NCBI GenBank assembly: GCA_964408945.1
Contig: CAYPBJ010000019.1
Span: forward strand, 1-43,148
Source: VMCP01 sp964408945
Lineage (GTDB): Bacteria; Bacteroidota; Bacteroidia; NS11-12g; UBA955
Length of the DNA: 43,148 nt
Direction of reading: 5' to 3'
Shown: positions 18,183-27,070 of the stretch, in pieces
Layout: every line of letters starts with the position of its first letter
Numbering within the stretch: position 1 is the stretch's first letter
Made by a program: the position numbers and the translations under genes
The notes under the pieces: model-generated
Told to the model about the DNA's origin: nothing
The model's input: only the letters and a program-made list of their open reading frames with translations
The model's database searches: none

Positions 18183-19529
18183 ATGAGAAAACCCGCACCT
18201 ATTTCTGGCTTCAGTAAATTATCGAAAGAAGCAAAAATTGAATGGATTCTTCAGAATCACGCCAGCGAACCTGAGTCGGCATTGAACATGTTAACCGGGT
18301 ATTGGCATGGACAAACAGAGGTACAAAGGCTCCACGATGAGTTTATTGAAAATACGGTATCCAATTTTTATCTTCCGTTTGGGGTAGCTCCAAACTTCTT
18401 GATTGACGGCAAAATTTTCACCATTCCATTGGCTATTGAAGAGTCTAGCGTTGTAGCTGCTGCGGCTAAGGCGGCCAATTTTTGGTTGGAACGTGGTGGA
18501 TTTAAAACCGAAATCATTGGCATGACCAAAATTGGACATGTTCATTTTGTTTGGCAGGGGAAGGATTTTGAATTTCTACAAACAGCATTTGTGGATTACA
18601 AGCAACGATTGTTTGATGCGACCGAAGAAATAACCCGCAACATGCGTCAACGTGGCGGCGGAATTTTAGATATTTCCCTGATTGATAAATCAGATTTAGA
18701 AGAAGATTATTTTCAACTCCAGGTGAAATTTGATACCCGCGATTCGATGGGTGCGAATTTCATCAATTCTTGTTTGGAAGCCATTGCAAAAGAATGGGCT
18801 CAGATAGTGGGGGAGTTAAGGGCTGAGCATCCGGTGCAGATTGTGATGAGTATTTTGAGTAATTTTACTCCTGAATGTCGTGTTAAAGCGGAGGTGAGTT
18901 GTAAAATCAGCGACATCAATGAAGGTAGTGGTATCAGCAATCAAGAGTTTGCTGAAAAATTTGTTAGGGCCATCAGAATTGCTAAGGCTGAGCCTTATCG
19001 TGCAGTGACTCATAACAAAGGAATCATGAATGGAATTGATGCGGTCATTATTGCTACTGGCAATGATTTTCGTGCCACTGAAGCATGTGCTCACGCATAT
19101 GCAGCCAAAGATGGAAGTTATTCTAGTTTAACCCATGCCGAAATCAATGGTGATGAGTTTAAATTTTGGATCGATTTGCCTTTGAGCATTGGCACCGTTG
19201 GCGGAATTACCTCGTTGCACCCGATGGTGAAATTTGCTCATGAACTTTTGGGATATCCGTCTGCTTCTGATTTGATGCGCATTGTCGCTGTTGCTGGATT
19301 GGCGCAGAATTTTAGTGCTGTTAGATCTTTGATTACCTCAGGAATTCAAAAAGGTCACATGAAAATGCACTTATTGAATATTTTGAATCAATTGGAAGCA
19401 ACCGATGAAGAGAAAAAGCAAATTGTAGAATATTTCAAAGATAAAGTGGTTAGTTTCTCAGCAGCAGTTGAGATATTTTCGAAAGTTAGAGGGGTTTCAG
19501 TTAGCGCAATTTCCTCAGCAAAGCATTAA
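18183..19529 (+). CDS. mvaA: Hydroxymethylglutaryl-CoA reductase, class II
   Basis: It interconverts HMG-CoA and mevalonate and is the first committed step in this operon. It has 448 residues, matching the class II (bacterial, degradative-type) enzymes and lacking a membrane anchor. Motifs: IPLAIEESSVVAAAAKAANF, DTRDSMGANFINSCLEAI (dinucleotide-binding region), NKGIMNGIDAVIIATGNDFR and the catalytic His near the C-terminus in IQKGHMKMHLLN. Although related enzymes degrade mevalonate in Pseudomonas, the operon shows that this one is biosynthetic. Its stop codon overlaps the ATG of the next gene by one base. Confidence 0.95.
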   Translation: MRKPAPISGFSKLSKEAKIEWILQNHASEPESALNMLTGYWHGQTEVQRLHDEFIENTVSNFYLPFGVAPNFLIDGKIFTIPLAIEESSVVAAAAKAANFWLERGGFKTEIIGMTKIGHVHFVWQGKDFEFLQTAFVDYKQRLFDATEEITRNMRQRGGGILDISLIDKSDLEEDYFQLQVKFDTRDSMGANFINSCLEAIAKEWAQIVGELRAEHPVQIVMSILSNFTPECRVKAEVSCKISDINEGSGISNQEFAEKFVRAIRIAKAEPYRAVTHNKGIMNGIDAVIIATGNDFRATEACAHAYAAKDGSYSSLTHAEINGDEFKFWIDLPLSIGTVGGITSLHPMVKFAHELLGYPSASDLMRIVAVAGLAQNFSAVRSLITSGIQKGHMKMHLLNILNQLEATDEEKKQIVEYFKDKVVSFSAAVEIFSKVRGVSVSAISSAKH

Positions 19530-20467
19530 TGCAGTCTTTTTACGCACCCGGTAAAATATTATTGAACGGTGAATATACCGTTTTGGTGGGCTTCGAGGGA
19601 ATGGCCTTGCCGGTTAAATGCGGACAATGGCTTGATTCTTGGGTCTTTAATACACCCGCTGATGCGGTTGATACCTTATATTATCAAGCGTTGGATGAAA
19701 ATGACCAATCCTGGTTTCAGATGAGCGTGAGTTTGGATGATTTATTGCCCAGCAGTGATATAATTTCCACAGATAAGCCTGTTGCTGAAACTTTTTTAAA
19801 ATTGCTCAATTTGGTTCCCGATGGATTTTTTGAGTCAGGTAAATCCATTCGATTAGTTACTCGACTTGAATTCAATCGAAATTCTGGATTAGGCAGCAGC
19901 AGCACATTCGTTGCTTTGATGTCGCAATTTTTCGGATTGAACGCCCAGTGGGTTCAGGCCGAGCTTTTCGGGGGAAGTGGTTACGATGTAGCCATTGCAC
20001 AGGTGCAAAAACCCCTGGTTTTCTGGAGAAATCAACAAGGAGTTCATTTTAGACCTTGGAAACTGTATTGGTCATTGACTCAACAATGGCACATCGTTTT
20101 TTGGGGAGATAAAGTAAATTCACGGAACAGCAGTGCAGCAGTCAAGGAAACCTTAGATCAGTTGAGCGCAGATACAGCATATAAAATGCAGTTGGAAAAG
20201 ATTTTGTCCTTGACACGAGATGCTCAAGATATTCCAACATTGGAAACTTCCTTGGAAATGATGCAAATGTTTTTGTCGCAATTATTGGGATTAGAAACGC
20301 CTTATCAATCTCTGGGTTTAAAGCCAGTATCTCAGGGACTGTGCAAATGGTTGGGAGCTTGGGGAGGGGATATGCTGTTGGTTAATAAGAAGATTTTGCA
20401 AGAATATCCATCCATATTTAAAAATAAAACCGTAGTCGCTTGGAACGACTGGGTGATTCCAAATTAG
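19529..20467 (+). CDS. GYDIA-family GHMP kinase, candidate phosphomevalonate kinase
   Basis: The protein has 312 residues. The GHMP kinase start APGKILLNGEYTVL (residues 6-19) is followed by the ATP loop NSGLGSSSTFVAL (118-130) and the family-naming motif GGSGYDVAIAQ (148-158), here GYDVA instead of GYDIA. The typical C-terminal GHMP glycine motif is weak (KWLGAWGGDMLLV). In this operon an HMG-CoA reductase, a diphosphomevalonate decarboxylase and a second GHMP kinase of the mevalonate kinase type are present. The missing activity is phosphomevalonate kinase, so that is the inferred function. It could instead be the mevalonate kinase, with the later gene doing the second phosphorylation. Confidence 0.8.
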   Translation: MQSFYAPGKILLNGEYTVLVGFEGMALPVKCGQWLDSWVFNTPADAVDTLYYQALDENDQSWFQMSVSLDDLLPSSDIISTDKPVAETFLKLLNLVPDGFFESGKSIRLVTRLEFNRNSGLGSSSTFVALMSQFFGLNAQWVQAELFGGSGYDVAIAQVQKPLVFWRNQQGVHFRPWKLYWSLTQQWHIVFWGDKVNSRNSSAAVKETLDQLSADTAYKMQLEKILSLTRDAQDIPTLETSLEMMQMFLSQLLGLETPYQSLGLKPVSQGLCKWLGAWGGDMLLVNKKILQEYPSIFKNKTVVAWNDWVIPN

Positions 20468-20475
20468 AATAAAGA

Positions 20476-21537
20476 ATGTCTGAGTATAATTGTGTTAAAT
20501 ATCGTTGCCCAAGCAACATTGCCTTGGTGAAATACTGGGGTAAAAAATCGGGAGGTGTTCAACTACCCGCAAATCCTAGCATCAGTTGGACATTGACAGA
20601 TCTACACGCTACAACCACTGTCACAAGGACAAAGCTGACTGATACTCATGCTTCAAGTGTGAGTTTGGAGTTTTTTTTAGCGGGAGAACCTAAGCCTTCT
20701 TTTGAACCAAAAATCAGACAGTTTTTGGAACGTATTGCTCCATTTATGCCTGAGGTTAAAGATTTTCATTGGCGAATTGAATCTGAAAATAATTTCCCTC
20801 ACGGCACAGGGATAGCTAGTTCGGCCGCGGGTTTTGGTGCTTTAGCACTGTGTTTTGCAGACTTTCAACGGGCTGATTTGGCTGGAATACAGACTTGGAG
20901 CGAAGAAGAATTTCTTCAAACTGCAAGTAAATATGCTCGATTGGGTTCTGGTTCGGCTTGCAGAAGTGTTTACGGACAGCCAGGAATCTGGGGAGAAACC
21001 AAAGCATGGAGCAAAGCCACAGATGAATTTGCTGTACCCTTCACCGCTGAGGTTCATCCGTCGTTAAATAATTGGGCCGATGCCGTGCTGATTGTTGACG
21101 ATGGGGAGAAATCTGTGAGTAGCACTCAAGGACATGATTTGTTAAAAGATCATCCTTATGCAACTTCCAGATATCAACAGGCCCAAATCAATTTGGAGCG
21201 CTTATTGGAAATAATGAAGAAGGGTGATCTCGAAGGATTTATCTCTCTCGTAGAATCAGAAGCCTTGCAATTACACGCTATGATGATGTCGTCAGAGCCA
21301 TACTATTTGTTGATTCGCCCAAATACTGTTGCGATTATTGAAAAGATTTGGCTCAAACGCAAGGAGACTCAGTGGCCCATGGCCTTTACTTTAGATGCCG
21401 GTGCCAATGTGCATTTATTGTATGATAAATCTTACAGTCAGTCTGTAATGAACTTTATTGAAACTGAGTTGTTACCTTATTGCAAGAACAGTTTGTATCT
21501 TTGCAGCAACATTGGTGGATCCCCGCAAAAAAATTGA
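20476..21537 (+). CDS. mvaD: Diphosphomevalonate decarboxylase
   Basis: This ATP-dependent decarboxylase makes IPP from mevalonate 5-diphosphate. It has 353 residues. Motifs: CPSNIALVKYWGK (residues about 10-22), LPANPSISWTL, the phosphate-binding loop PHGTGIASSAAGFGALALC, and ARLGSGSACRSVYGQPGIWG with the conserved Ser/Arg. The C-terminal part has FTLDAGANVHLLY, carrying the conserved Asp. These residues distinguish it from phosphomevalonate decarboxylases only provisionally, but the kinase content of the operon fits the classical route. It is 8 nt downstream of the GYDIA kinase and 1 nt upstream of the next kinase. Confidence 0.92.
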   Translation: MSEYNCVKYRCPSNIALVKYWGKKSGGVQLPANPSISWTLTDLHATTTVTRTKLTDTHASSVSLEFFLAGEPKPSFEPKIRQFLERIAPFMPEVKDFHWRIESENNFPHGTGIASSAAGFGALALCFADFQRADLAGIQTWSEEEFLQTASKYARLGSGSACRSVYGQPGIWGETKAWSKATDEFAVPFTAEVHPSLNNWADAVLIVDDGEKSVSSTQGHDLLKDHPYATSRYQQAQINLERLLEIMKKGDLEGFISLVESEALQLHAMMMSSEPYYLLIRPNTVAIIEKIWLKRKETQWPMAFTLDAGANVHLLYDKSYSQSVMNFIETELLPYCKNSLYLCSNIGGSPQKN

Positions 21538-21538
21538 A

Positions 21539-22486
21539 ATGATAAAAAGTTCCATGTTTTACGCCAAAATACTTCTCTTCGGAGAGTATGGAATCATTGA
21601 AGATTCTATGGGGTTGAGCATCCCTTTTGATAATTTTAATGGAAGATTTCGTTTTGTTGAACCTTCAGAAGCTGATGATAATCAAATTCGAAGCAACAAA
21701 AGCATTGCGAAATACGTGAAGCATTTGAAACAAATGCATTTTACAGGGCAATTGCCTTGCAAATTTGATTTTGCGCAATTGGAAGGTCATCTTGAGAAAG
21801 GGCTATATTTTGATAGCAGCATTCCTCAGGGCTTTGGTGTAGGAAGTTCTGGTGCTTTGGTTGCCGCCATTTACAGCAAGTACTCAGAAAATCCCATTAC
21901 CGCTGACGATATCATGATTGAAGATCGGTTGCAGCAGTTAAAAGAAGTATTGGGACTTATGGAGAGCTTTTTCCATGGAAAGAGTTCGGGCCTAGATCCA
22001 TTGATTTGTTATCTGAATTTACCCATCATCATTAAAGGGAAGGGCAATTTAGATACTGCCGAACTTCCGGCAGAGAACATCACAGGTAAAGGAGCCATTT
22101 TCCTTTTGGATTCCGGTTCCCCGGGAAAAACAAAAGGTATGGTAGAAATTTTCCTCGAACGTTTGAAAGAGGAAGGTTTCAGAAATATGGTGAAAACGGA
22201 ATTGAAAAAGCACAATGACAATGCCGTAACTCACTTCTTGAAAGGAGAAGTAAAGCCTTTGTTTAAGCACGTTAAGGCCATTTCACAGCTATTCTTTAAT
22301 AACTTCCAACCTATGATTCCTCAAAAGTTTGAATCGCTGTGGAAGAAAGGACTAGAAACCAATGCCTATTATTTGAAACTCTGCGGTAGCGGTGGAGGCG
22401 GTTTCGTTCTTGGTTTTACCGAAGACTTTGAACAAGCTCAAAAACTTCTTGAAGGGCACAATGTTCAAGTAATCTACAGAATGTAA
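21539..22486 (+). CDS. mvk: Mevalonate kinase-type GHMP kinase
   Basis: The protein is 315 residues from the ATG at 21539; a second ATG at 21554 is also possible. AKILLFGEYGIIEDSMGLSI is the GHMP N-terminal substrate motif. SSIPQGFGVGSSGALVAAIY is the ATP loop, FHGKSSGLDPLICYLN carries the catalytic Asp, and LCGSGGGGFVLGFT is the C-terminal glycine motif. This layout matches mevalonate kinases and the neighbourhood supports it. Assignment of mevalonate versus phosphomevalonate as substrate between this gene and the GYDIA gene is inferred. Confidence 0.85.
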   Translation: MIKSSMFYAKILLFGEYGIIEDSMGLSIPFDNFNGRFRFVEPSEADDNQIRSNKSIAKYVKHLKQMHFTGQLPCKFDFAQLEGHLEKGLYFDSSIPQGFGVGSSGALVAAIYSKYSENPITADDIMIEDRLQQLKEVLGLMESFFHGKSSGLDPLICYLNLPIIIKGKGNLDTAELPAENITGKGAIFLLDSGSPGKTKGMVEIFLERLKEEGFRNMVKTELKKHNDNAVTHFLKGEVKPLFKHVKAISQLFFNNFQPMIPQKFESLWKKGLETNAYYLKLCGSGGGGFVLGFTEDFEQAQKLLEGHNVQVIYRM

Positions 22487-22487
22487 T

Positions 22488-23447
22488 ATGCCCCAGGGCA
22501 ATCAAAGATTTTTACGATTTTTATACTTTTTGAGTTTGGTGCGTTGGTATAACGTAGCCTTAATTTCTTTTGCTCAAATCTTTTTAGCGGCTTATATGCA
22601 GTTGATGTTGCATGCTCAGGCTTCAAAAAAGTTGGCTTTGTGGTACTTTTTGACCGATATAAATACTTATCTGATGGTAGGGGCTTCTGCATTTACCATT
22701 GCAGCGGCATACATCATCAACTCATTTTATGATAGAGATAAAGATTTGGTCAATCGTCCTTCTCATCCGTTGATGGCTTCTGCCATTGGCACCAAACATT
22801 TGGCAAATTTGTACATTATCTTCAATGTTTTGGGTTTGGTGTTTGCCGTTATGGCTTCTGTAAAAATTGCAGCTTATTTCTTGGGGATTCAAATATTGTC
22901 GTGGTTTTATTCGCATAAATTGCAAAAAATTGCCTTTTTCAGGGAACTCACATCTTCATTGTTGACTGTATCGCCCGTATTGGCTGTATGGATTCATTTA
23001 GGACTTCCATCTATCGAAATTTTAGGCTTTTTCACCGCATTGACCTTGATTATTTTGACTAAAGATGTTTTGAAAGGACTTGACGGACATCGAGGAAATT
23101 TAATCTTTGGATATAGAACAGTTGCGGTGGTGACTTCTCGAAATAATGCTCGTTTATCATTGATAGTCATTAATTTAATGGCTTTTTTAATGTTCTCTTA
23201 CCTAAGGTTTTGGTTCGACTGGACCTTAACTCCCGGTTCATGGAAGTATTTTGGAGATGCAGGATTGATCTATTTGATTGGATTTTCTATTGGATTCTCA
23301 TTACTTGGTTCTTTGATTGCCTATTTGTTGCCGTTGAATTCCATTAGATGGGCTGTGCGTTGGCAAAAATTATTGTTAATTGGTCACGTTGCTGGAATTG
23401 TGGCTCTTATTGTTTATAAGTACATTCTGATTTATCTTCCGCTGTAA
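22488..23447 (+). CDS. UbiA-family prenyltransferase, GGGP geranylgeranyltransferase type
   Basis: This integral membrane prenyltransferase has 319 residues and about eight or nine hydrophobic segments. The first Asp-rich motif is NSFYDRDKDLVNRP (residues about 76-89). The second is KDVLKGLDGHRGNLIFGYRTVA (about 206-227). Bacteroidota homologues next to the mevalonate operon are usually named geranylgeranylglycerol-phosphate geranylgeranyltransferase, an archaeal-lipid-type name. Other UbiA activities (menaquinone, haem O) usually sit beside their own pathway genes, which are absent here. It directly follows the mevalonate kinase by 1 nt, so supply and use of prenyl diphosphates are linked. 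The true acceptor is not shown by the sequence. Confidence 0.78.
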   Translation: MPQGNQRFLRFLYFLSLVRWYNVALISFAQIFLAAYMQLMLHAQASKKLALWYFLTDINTYLMVGASAFTIAAAYIINSFYDRDKDLVNRPSHPLMASAIGTKHLANLYIIFNVLGLVFAVMASVKIAAYFLGIQILSWFYSHKLQKIAFFRELTSSLLTVSPVLAVWIHLGLPSIEILGFFTALTLIILTKDVLKGLDGHRGNLIFGYRTVAVVTSRNNARLSLIVINLMAFLMFSYLRFWFDWTLTPGSWKYFGDAGLIYLIGFSIGFSLLGSLIAYLLPLNSIRWAVRWQKLLLIGHVAGIVALIVYKYILIYLPL

Positions 23448-23448
23448 T

Positions 23449-25914
23449 TTGTTGGACTTGGAAGAGAGAATAACCCTTTTTGCAGAAATTCTGTTGCCGT
23501 TGCCTTTACCTAAGGTTTATACCTATCGTTTGCCGTATGAGTGGAACGAGTTGTTGGTATTGGGCATGAGGGTGGCCGTTCCATTTGGCGTCAAAAAGGT
23601 GTATTCTGGCATAGTTTGGAAAATCACCGAGCAGCCGCCTCAAGGATATCAAGCCAACTACATCATTGAGATTTTGGATGATAGACCCATAGTAACTCCC
23701 TTGCAAATGGAGTTTTGGGAATGGATCAGCAGATATTATTTGTCGAATCTGGGTGACGTCCTCAATGTAGCATTACCCGCCGGGTACAGGGTTCAGTCCC
23801 AAACAAAGATATCTTTACATTCAGAAATCAATTTGGATGATTTAGGAATTCTTGATGAAAAAGAGAATCTGGTTTTATCATTATTGATCAAAGAGAAAAT
23901 CATAACCGTTGAACAGGTTCAGCAACTGCTTAACCAGAAAACCGTGATGAAAACCATCAAATCCATGTACCACAAGGGATTGATTTCCATGCATGAGGAA
24001 TTGCGTGAAAATTATAAACCCAAATGGTTGGATTGGATTGAGCTTTCTTCAGATTGGAAAGACGAAGCCTTTGCAAATGAAGTTTTGAATCATACCGAGA
24101 AACGGGCCATAAAACAATTTGAAGCCTTGATGCACCTTTTGGGTCGTACCAGAGTTGCACATCCCCTGAAAACATTCATGGCAGATAGCGGAGTTTCTCG
24201 CACAATATTAAATGCTTTACAGGCGAAAGGATGGTTAAGAATTTTTCAAGAGAAAACAGATCATCTTAAATTAAGAGCCGCAGGAAATAGCCATTTGGAG
24301 TTGACATCCAAACAAAAGGATGTTTATGTAAAAATTGAGCAGGCCTTTGATCAAGGTTTGCCTGTATTGATTCAAGGGGTAACGGGCAGCGGAAAAACGT
24401 ACCTTTATTTGAAGGCGGCCCTTGAAATACTCGAACAAGGTAAACAAGTGTTATTCTTGGTTCCAGAGGTGGCCTTGACCGAAAATTTAGTGGAGCGTAT
24501 TTCTGAATTTGTGCCTCAGGAGATAGGCGTTTGGCATCACTATTATTCTAGTTACGAAAGAACAGAATTATATGATAAAATAGCCCGACGGGAAGTCAAT
24601 TTCATTATTGGAACTCGGTCGGCATTGTTTGCCCCTTTTTGTGAATTAGGAATCATCGTCATTGATGAGGAGCATGAACCAAGTTATAAGCAATTTGAAA
24701 AACGACCCTTGTTCCATGCGCGTGATGCGGCATTTTATTTGGCCAGACAATGGGGCGCTCATCTGTTAATGGGTTCTGCAACACCCAGTTATGAGATGTT
24801 GCATTTAGCCAAGACGGGCAAAATCTCTTTGTTGAGATTGGATGTCCGATTTGATGACAGAAAAGCCACCAAGTGGGTTTGGCTAGATAGTAAGGAACTT
24901 AAACAGCAAAATAGGCAGAAAGAATTATTTTCTGATCCTATGTTGGAAGAGATGAAATTATCTTGGGAAAAAGGCAAGAAAACGATCGTTTTTCACAATA
25001 GAAAAGGATATGCTCCCTACATGCAATGTGCTTTGTGTGGACATACCACGCAGTGCATTCAATGTGATATCGCCCTGACTTATTACAAAAGTTCGCTGAA
25101 TCAAAGGTGTAATTATTGCGGACATTCACAAGCAGTACCAAAGGTTTGTCCCGGTTGCGGAGGTAGTCACTTCAAAATGAAAGGTACGGGTACGGAAAAA
25201 ATCGTGGAAGAGTTGGAAATTTACTTTCCTAAAGCAAGAATTGCCCGATTTGACCAGCAAAGCATCAAGAAAAGGAGTGATTTTCAGAAAATAATTCAAG
25301 ATTTTAACACGGGTCAAATTGATTTTTTGGTGGGCACCCAACTTTTATCTAAAGGAATTGACTTTGAATCTGTAGAGTTGATTTGTGTTCCCGATGCCGA
25401 TATGTCTTTGAATATTCCTGATTTTAGGTCGCACGAAAGAGCATTTCAACAGCTTTACCAACTTGCAGGACGAGCCGGAAGGGGCGATGCTGCAGGGAAA
25501 ATCCTGATTCAGACCCACAAGAAGAATCACCCTGTTTACCAAGCGTTGAACGATTCCAATTTTGACGGATTTGCCCAAGAAGAGTTGGAGGCGCGCGAAG
25601 CATTTTCTTATCCGCCATTTGGTCGGTTGATTGAAATTTCGGTTAAGCACAAGAATGAATCAACCTGCATGACGGCGGCTATGATCATGAATAATTTATT
25701 GAGGACTCATTTAGGAGATTTTCTCTTGGGACCTGTAGTTCCTACGGTTGCGAGGGTCAAAAATATGTACATTCAGCAGTTCTTACTCAAGTTGAATTCG
25801 AAATCGCATTCTGCATCTAAAATAAAGGCATATTTACTATCGCAAAAAGATCGTTTAATGCAAAGCGACGGAATGAATGCAGTCCATGTAGAATTCAATG
25901 TAGACCCTTATTGA
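23449..25914 (+). CDS. priA: Primosomal protein N' (replication restart helicase)
   Basis: PriA recognises stalled forks and reloads the replisome. The protein has 821 residues. The N-terminal 3'-DNA-binding domain reads LFAEILLPLPLPKVYTYRLP and is followed by a winged helix. Walker A is GVTGSGKTYLY, the DEAH-type box is IDEEHEPSYKQ, and motif VI lies in QLAGRAGRGDAAGK. A zinc domain carries CALCG, CIQC, CNYCG and CPGCGG. TTG at 23449 is taken as the start; TTG at 23452 is equally possible, and no ATG lies near the conserved N-terminus. It sits 1 nt behind the UbiA gene, an odd partner for isoprenoid genes but probably cotranscribed. Confidence 0.94.
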   Translation: MLDLEERITLFAEILLPLPLPKVYTYRLPYEWNELLVLGMRVAVPFGVKKVYSGIVWKITEQPPQGYQANYIIEILDDRPIVTPLQMEFWEWISRYYLSNLGDVLNVALPAGYRVQSQTKISLHSEINLDDLGILDEKENLVLSLLIKEKIITVEQVQQLLNQKTVMKTIKSMYHKGLISMHEELRENYKPKWLDWIELSSDWKDEAFANEVLNHTEKRAIKQFEALMHLLGRTRVAHPLKTFMADSGVSRTILNALQAKGWLRIFQEKTDHLKLRAAGNSHLELTSKQKDVYVKIEQAFDQGLPVLIQGVTGSGKTYLYLKAALEILEQGKQVLFLVPEVALTENLVERISEFVPQEIGVWHHYYSSYERTELYDKIARREVNFIIGTRSALFAPFCELGIIVIDEEHEPSYKQFEKRPLFHARDAAFYLARQWGAHLLMGSATPSYEMLHLAKTGKISLLRLDVRFDDRKATKWVWLDSKELKQQNRQKELFSDPMLEEMKLSWEKGKKTIVFHNRKGYAPYMQCALCGHTTQCIQCDIALTYYKSSLNQRCNYCGHSQAVPKVCPGCGGSHFKMKGTGTEKIVEELEIYFPKARIARFDQQSIKKRSDFQKIIQDFNTGQIDFLVGTQLLSKGIDFESVELICVPDADMSLNIPDFRSHERAFQQLYQLAGRAGRGDAAGKILIQTHKKNHPVYQALNDSNFDGFAQEELEAREAFSYPPFGRLIEISVKHKNESTCMTAAMIMNNLLRTHLGDFLLGPVVPTVARVKNMYIQQFLLKLNSKSHSASKIKAYLLSQKDRLMQSDGMNAVHVEFNVDPY

Positions 25915-25937
25915 TTTCGCATTTTTTCGTAACTTTG
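25911..25937 (+). promoter_or_regulatory. Promoter of hppD
   Basis: TAACTTTG (25930-25937), followed by CAC, is an exact TAnnTTTG element 5 nt before the ATG at 25943. TTG at 25911-25913 leaves a 16-nt spacer, at the short end for Bacteroidota. It predicts an almost leaderless hppD mRNA, separate from the priA operon. Confidence 0.5.
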
Positions 25938-25942
25938 CACTT

Positions 25943-27067
25943 ATGCAAAACGAAGTTTTGGAACCAGCTGCCGTTGAGACGGATTTTCTTCCCTTAAACG
26001 GAACCGATCACATTGAATTTTTCGTAGGAAACGCCAAACAAAGCGCCTATTATTATCAGGCTGCTTGGGGATATAAATTGGTTGCTTACGCTGGGCCTGA
26101 AACAGGTGTACGCGATAGAGCCAGTTATGTTTTAGAGCAAGAGAAAATTCGCTTGGTTTTAACTACAGCTATTGATCCAAACTCTGAAATCGCTCAACAT
26201 CACCTCACCCACGGTGACGGTGTTAAGTTTTTAAGCATTTGGGTTGACGATGCAACTAAAAGTTTCGAAGAAACAGTTAAGCGCGGTGCAAAGCCATACA
26301 TGGAGCCCACTCGTTTTGAAGATGAGAATGGCTATGTGATTGTTTCTGGTATCCATACTTACGGTGAAACCGTTCATAAGTTTGTAGAGCGTAAAAACTA
26401 CAACGGTCCATTCTTGCCAGGTTATAAAAAGCCTGCTTTTGCTATGGATGTTAAACCCGTTGGACTTAGATACGTAGACCATTGCGTTGGAAATGTTGAA
26501 TTAGGCAAGATGAATGAATGGGTTCGTTTTTACGAGGATGTAATGGGCTTCAAATTGTTATTGACTTTTGATGACAAAGACATCAGCACCGAATACAGCG
26601 CTCTGATGAGTAAGGTGGTGTCTAACGGAAACGGATACATCAAATTCCCGATCAACGAGCCCGCTGAAGGAAAAAAGAAATCTCAAATAGAAGAGTATAT
26701 CGAGTTTTACAAAGGTGCTGGTGTGCAACACATTGCCATCGAAGTACACAACATCATTGAAACGGTAGGAGAACTTCGCAATCGCGGAATTGAGTTTTTA
26801 TACGTTCCTGAAACCTATTATGATGACGTGCTTGACCGAGTAGGTGAGATTGAAGAAAATCTTGAAGATCTGAAGCGTCAGAACATCCTCGTAGATCGAG
26901 ATGAATCTGGATATCTACTACAAATCTTCACCAAACCTGTAGAAGATCGCCCCACCGTATTTTTTGAAATCATTCAAAGAAAGGGTGCAAAATCTTTCGG
27001 TAAAGGCAATTTTAAAGCCCTTTTCGAAAGCATTGAGCGCGAACAGGCGGTAAGAGGGAATCTGTAG
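25943..27067 (+). CDS. hppD: 4-Hydroxyphenylpyruvate dioxygenase
   Basis: This non-haem Fe(II) enzyme converts 4-hydroxyphenylpyruvate to homogentisate in tyrosine catabolism. It has 374 residues. Two vicinal-oxygen-chelate repeats are seen: the N-terminal one starts with GTDHIEFFVGNAKQSAYYYQ. The C-terminal catalytic repeat has YVDHCVGNVELGKMNEWVRF (first His), GVQHIAIEVHNI (second His) and PTVFFEIIQRKG (Glu ligand). The end GKGNFKALFESIEREQ is typical of the family. No hmgA is next to it, though Bacteroidota often keep that nearby. Heptamer array C begins 3 nt after the TAG stop. Confidence 0.95.
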   Translation: MQNEVLEPAAVETDFLPLNGTDHIEFFVGNAKQSAYYYQAAWGYKLVAYAGPETGVRDRASYVLEQEKIRLVLTTAIDPNSEIAQHHLTHGDGVKFLSIWVDDATKSFEETVKRGAKPYMEPTRFEDENGYVIVSGIHTYGETVHKFVERKNYNGPFLPGYKKPAFAMDVKPVGLRYVDHCVGNVELGKMNEWVRFYEDVMGFKLLLTFDDKDISTEYSALMSKVVSNGNGYIKFPINEPAEGKKKSQIEEYIEFYKGAGVQHIAIEVHNIIETVGELRNRGIEFLYVPETYYDDVLDRVGEIEENLEDLKRQNILVDRDESGYLLQIFTKPVEDRPTVFFEIIQRKGAKSFGKGNFKALFESIEREQAVRGNL

Positions 27068-27070
27068 GTT

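Noticed and set aside
21458..21538. Mevalonate kinase start at 21458
   Set aside because: That region codes for the end of mvaD in another frame. The ATG at 21539 gives the expected protein start.
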